Assembly (NCBI GenBank): GCA_000711775.1
Contig: ARYC01018552.1
Span: forward strand, 1-64,000
Reading direction: 5' to 3'
Source: Oxytricha trifallax
Taxonomy: Eukaryota; Ciliophora; Spirotrichea; Sporadotrichida; Oxytrichidae
DNA: 64,000 nt
A model generated the notes under the pieces. It saw nothing but the letters and a program-made list of their open reading frames with translations, did not search any database and was not told the origin of the DNA. Below, one piece after another: positions 60,011 through 64,000 of this stretch. The position numbers and the translations under genes are program-made. How positions within the stretch are numbered: the first letter of the stretch is position 1; the number at the start of each line of letters is the position of its first letter.

Positions 60011-60709
60011 TCCAAACTTCACAATTTAACTTATTATGAGAGGGCCAATTCAAGAGTCTTAGAAAGAGAGTCTTTAAGAATGCTGCTAAATGCAGTTTGA
60101 GTGTTCTAGTAATCATATATTGTTGAAAGTGTTCCTTATTCTATACTTAGTCCATATGTCCATAAAATCCAGTAGCTTTCCCAACTACTTTTTGCAAAAA
60201 TTCAATTTTAGTATAAACCCCCCTCTTATAGGGTCTAAAATCCAGTCTGAAGTCTAGAATCCAAAGCCAGTCTGAACCCCCTTCAACCATGACCTCGATT
60301 TTAGAAAACGAGTGCCTTTGCTTTCCATTCTACTTTCACTGCACATTTCTACTGGCTATATGTACGTTATGAACAGTATAGGGTTGAATTCGCCATTAGG
60401 CCCTCGGATTTTTCGATTTTTCCAAAAAGCCAATTTTCAATGAGGCCAGACTCGAAAAGCACTCAAAAGACCCATGGCGGGTCCGCCATTTCTTGCAAGC
60501 CTACTTTTTTCACCTTTATATGTTGGTATTAACATAAGCAATGCATTTGAACTGGTTTGCGGGCTGTAGCTCTTTAAATCCACTGGATAAGTGAAGGAGA
60601 GAGGTTTTTCTTATAGTAAATTTGAAGAATCCAGTGGTATTTTTTAATAATCCACCTATTAAATTTAAAAATCCAGTATATAATACTATAATCAAAACTT
60701 AAAAATACC
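60011..60709. promoter_or_regulatory. GC-richer 5' region of the SecA-like gene with recurrent AATCCAGT motif
   Basis: Composition changes here from extreme A/T to balanced. The word AATCCAGT (or AATCCACTGG) occurs at 60167, 60239, 60577, 60628 and 60670, with CCAGTCTGAA repeated at 60242 and about 60267. The inverted repeat ATGGCGG-GT-CCGCCAT lies at 60474-60489. No ORF. Probably the 5' flank of the next gene, possibly with binding sites. Confidence 0.45.
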
Positions 60710-63700
60710 ATGAATCCAGCCCAAGAGCGGGATCAGCTTGCTGAGTCTTTTCCCCTATAGATTGAAGAACGAAGCCCTGGTAAGCTTTTTTCCTTTACTA
60801 AGCACCTATATTAGAGTTAAGGAATGATAATTCAAATGAATAGTTAGCTCAACTTCTTGAGCAGGGTGATCGGATTTTTGAAAATCTTGAAGCCAAGGCT
60901 AATATTGATGAGGGCGGCAAAGTGAAGGGCATTAAAGCTGAGTACAAGGGAGCCCAAGATAGCGTCAAAATCAATAGAGCAAAGGAATTCCTACATTTAA
61001 ACAACTATGATTTGAGTCTCCTGTTGTAGCAGGAGGATTTCAAAGGCTATTAAAAGACATGGGATTTTAAGAACGTTGTGAGAAAGTTTATAAACAATAA
61101 CAAAAGCAAGAAAGCCAAGAACAGCAGTGATACCAAGTCACTGGTCTCTGAAAATCTTAACCACTCCCTCTCAAACGAGGAAATGAAGGTGAGTGAGTTC
61201 CAGACTACTGTGAGCTTAGCAAGTGAATCAATGCAAGCTCCAAGACCCTTACCTTAGCTGGTTATTAACTATGGCTCAATCATTGGCCATGAGATGTTGG
61301 TCAAGCACTTTGAAAGTTTCAAATAATCAAATTATTAATAAAAGGAACAGATCCTTCAAGATATAATGGCCCGCAACACCCAATCACTCTTTTCGTTCTT
61401 TTAGCACTTTGAGATGGCAAATAAACCCTAAGTGAACCAAGGGCTCTTCTATTTAATTACAGAGTTGATCTCAAGTAACTTAAAGCTAGACTAAGACTCC
61501 AAAGCTCGTATCTTCTTGGCTGCCCTCAGTTACTATACAGGGGAAAAATATCAGCCAGAAGAGAACTTAATATAAGAAGCAATTCTCTTACTTATAAGGT
61601 CACCCAATGCTAGACAAGCTATAGGCTTAGCCAACTTGGTCTTTATTACTGAGGCAACATGTCTAAGTAAGCAGCTTGCTATAGTCTAGAAGCTAAACGA
61701 CTCTAATCCAGGCATCATTCAGCTTTTGGCTTAAACATGGCACTACTTTTCAATTGACCCTTAGGTCATCAAACTAATACCAAATTCCTTCTTTATAATG
61801 AACGTGCCTTTTATTATCTTGCTTAAGCAAGACTGTGGATTGAACCTTATAAGAGACATTCCTGTAGAGTATACAGAGTACTTTGTAAGAATATGTGCCT
61901 TATGCTCTGCCCCTAACTTAGAGTCTTTAAAAGACTACATATCTTCAACAAGGGCAACCTTCTTATAAAAGCAAGAAGTCATCGACAAAGTCTCAATGGT
62001 GCATTTTATGAAAGGCCTTGCTTCAAGACTGCAAAGCAGAGATCAATAGTGGGTAGGGAAGATTGAACAAATCAGGAAAGTATAGTAGTTGATTGTGAAT
62101 GCGCAAGTCGAGAAAAATTGTATAGTTAAGCATTCACACTATTGACAACTGTCTAAACTGTGACTTCTCTGACCTTGATAGAATAATGCAATTGCCAAGG
62201 ACTATGGAAGCCTTCTCTGAAAAGGCTGTTAATGACCTTCTTTAGCTATTCAAGAATGAGAACTTATAAAACCAAGTAGCATCCAGATTCAATAGCAGGT
62301 CTCCAAAGGAACTCTTAAGAGTAAGTGCCGAATTAGAAACTTTGGAGTAAAATTTAGGCTTCAAATTCTACTGCTCTCAGGTCTTATGTTTAAACTATAT
62401 TTGTGACAACCTTAACAGCAATCACTTCATTCATTTTGGTATTGGCAATGGGAAGACCCTAATATGCATTGCTTTAGCAATCCTTATTGCTCTTAAAACT
62501 TAAAGATCAGTCTTTATACTCAGCAAGAATGAGCACTTAGTGCAAAGAGACTTCAAACGATACTAGAGAGTCATTAAAGCAATGTAGCTTAATTGCAATC
62601 TAAACTTCTTTGCCAAAGATACTGGCATCTATTTCTACACTTAGCCCTAATTAAAGAAGATGCAAAAGAACAGCAAGGCTGTGAGTGTATGGTAGCAAAG
62701 CTACGTATTAGTGGACGAGTACGACTGGATTATGTTTGATGGCTCTGTTGATACTATAATCAACTCTCTTGAGTACTTTCAGCAAGCTCATAAAGTGATA
62801 GGATTTTCTGGAAGCAATCTCTCTTTTACTGAAGAGAACTGTTTAAAGCTAGCTTTTCAAGCTACACCTGTAGTATTTCCCACTCTTGATAAACTCTAGG
62901 GAAATAAAAAGACTCAATACCCGGATGTGTTTGTGAGCACTAATTAGAGTGATTACTTGGCTAAGATCAAAGAAATTATAATAGAGCAGCTAAGCCACTC
63001 CCCAGTTCTAATAGTGGCTTCAACTAACTATAATGCAATAGAGATAGGCCTTTTGAGATCGGGCTACGACTTCACAAGTTTAAGCAGAGGGCAAGCCGCC
63101 AATATCGAATCCATGATTGAAGGCAGATACTTAATGAAGAATGCGAAAAAGGAATATGGAATATACTTGCTGAATGAAGCTCATGGAAGAGGGACTGACA
63201 TTCAGACGAATGATGAAATCAACTAGAACGGAGGTTCTTACCTCATCATCGCAGATGTCTTCTCTAAAAGGTCTGAAGAGCAGATTATAGGAAGAATTGG
63301 AAGACTTAATACTAAGGGCAGATGGCAAAGAGTTTTGTAAAGACTCAACTCCAAAGATAGTGCTGAATAGCTTCTTTACGTAGAGTAGAATGAGATCGAC
63401 CTTATATTAGACAAAAAGTTCAATGAAGTATAATTTAATTAGTAAGAAAAATAAGAAGCTATTGATATGGACATTATTGATCAAGCAATGGAGCCCGAAG
63501 TTCCTTCTGAATAGATTATAGCCATCGATCATTAAGTTGCAGTTGTAAAGGCTATAGTGGAGAAGATAGTCGAAAAAGTAGAAAGTTCTTTCATAGGAGC
63601 CAAAAAGGATATCGAGGAAGCAAAGAAGGCCTCTGAAGAGGAAATGAAAACTGAAGCTGTGGCTGAAGAGCCAGACACTCAAAGTAAATTAGGGTTCTAT

Positions 63701-64000
63701 TAACCTTCTATCATAGAATTCATTGTAGAGAAGATGAGCCAGAACCCTGTGTTCTAAGACAAGCCTATTAGTGAAGTTGAGAAGATCTTCAAAAACGGCG
63801 TGAGGCGCCAATATGAGGAGATCACTTAAGAGCCAGGCAGAGAAAGATCGAAGAGCAAGGAAGGAAAGAAATAGACTAATAAGAGAAGTAGGAAGGCTTA
63901 TGAGAAGGCAGAGCAGATTAAGGACTTAGTTGAAAAGTGAGTTATACTTGTAAGGAGGAGTTGCAGAGACAAGTCTTTTAGTGAAACTTACAAGGAGCAT
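60710..64000 (+). CDS. SecA-like helicase/translocase ATPase (3' end outside window)
   Basis: Starts MNPAQERDQLAESFPLQIEE at 60710. An intron at 60780-60814 and one at 62080-62125 keep the frame, and a likely third starts at 63937. About 450 residues of helical N-terminal sequence are unlike bacterial SecA. The motor region has a Walker A-like FGIGNGKTLICIALAI (about 62435-62480), motif II VLVDEYDWIMFDG (compare SecA DEVDSILID), motif III VIGFSGSN, motif V NEAHGRGTDIQ (compare SecA AGRGTDI) and motif VI QIIGRIGRLNTKGR. These signatures identify a SecA-family DEAD ATPase rather than a generic helicase. The C-terminal part is Glu/Lys-rich. No targeting peptide is visible, and its role in a ciliate nucleus/cytosol is unknown. 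Eukaryotic nuclear SecA-like genes are otherwise mainly plastid genes. Confidence 0.8.
60780..60814 (+). other. Intron, 35 nt
   Basis: GTAAGCTTTT..ATATTAG. Joins EERSP to LRNDNSNEQLAQLLEQGD in frame. Confidence 0.75.
62080..62125 (+). other. Intron, 46 nt
   Basis: GTATAGTAGT..TTGTATAG. Removal joins KIEQIRK to LSIHTIDNCLNCDFSDLD in frame; read-through gives a TGA. Confidence 0.65.

Noticed and set aside
1-64000. CRISPR array, bacterial operons or riboswitches
   Set aside because: Introns, the ciliate code and TBE elements indicate a eukaryotic germline; no regularly spaced repeats of CRISPR type were seen.

Overview
The window looks like germline (micronuclear) DNA of a spirotrich ciliate of the Oxytricha/Sterkiella/Stylonychia group. 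It is very AT-rich. The credible genes stay open only when TAA and TAG are read as glutamine and TGA is the stop, and they carry introns of about 25-90 nt with GT..AG ends. TBE-type germline transposons (telomere-bearing elements with C4A4-like inverted termini) occur at four or more places, and no macronuclear telomeric chromosome end is present. All functional names come from reading translations by eye; no database search was possible.

Layout. 1-1398: terminal part of a TBE element carrying the zinc-finger/kinase gene. 1397-2003: an acidic host gene fragment abutting it. 2010-4770: AT-rich spacer. 4771-9749 (-): an uninterrupted-looking giant gene of about 1,650 codons with no recognised domain. 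9856-12640 (+): a Tc1/mariner-like DDE transposase gene with a long N-terminal extension and a large insert between catalytic residues 1 and 2. 14715-16276 (+): a Gln/Asn-rich gene with a weak TAF1-like block. 18048-19240: nested TBE relics, one invaded by a 626-bp inverted-repeat element. 19981-20426 (+): a small secreted protein. 20936-39246: a segmental duplication in which two PDI-like genes in the same orientation bracket a tandem array of RING/PHD-type gene relics. One array unit is split by a complete 4,112-bp TBE (23530-27641) with an ACT target duplication, and a sister unit at 32376 preserves the empty site.

39405-43975 is a run of better-preserved genes: a METTL21-like methyltransferase (-), a Q-rich hypothetical (+) and the extracellular half of a Cache-type receptor (+). 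About 44930-53751 (-) is one very large membrane protein with beta-helix repeats, a Cys-rich knot and several membrane helices; a fragment of a paralogue lies at 59480-60010. 53755-60000 is otherwise very AT-rich and holds two copies of a short inverted-repeat element with AAAACCCC-like ends. 60710-64000 (+) is the start of a SecA-like helicase gene that runs off the window.

The most interesting points are the TBE with its empty-site paralogue, the unusual DDE gene, the nested inverted-repeat elements, the RING/PDI segmental duplication with each copy broken differently, and a SecA-type ATPase gene in a ciliate nuclear genome.
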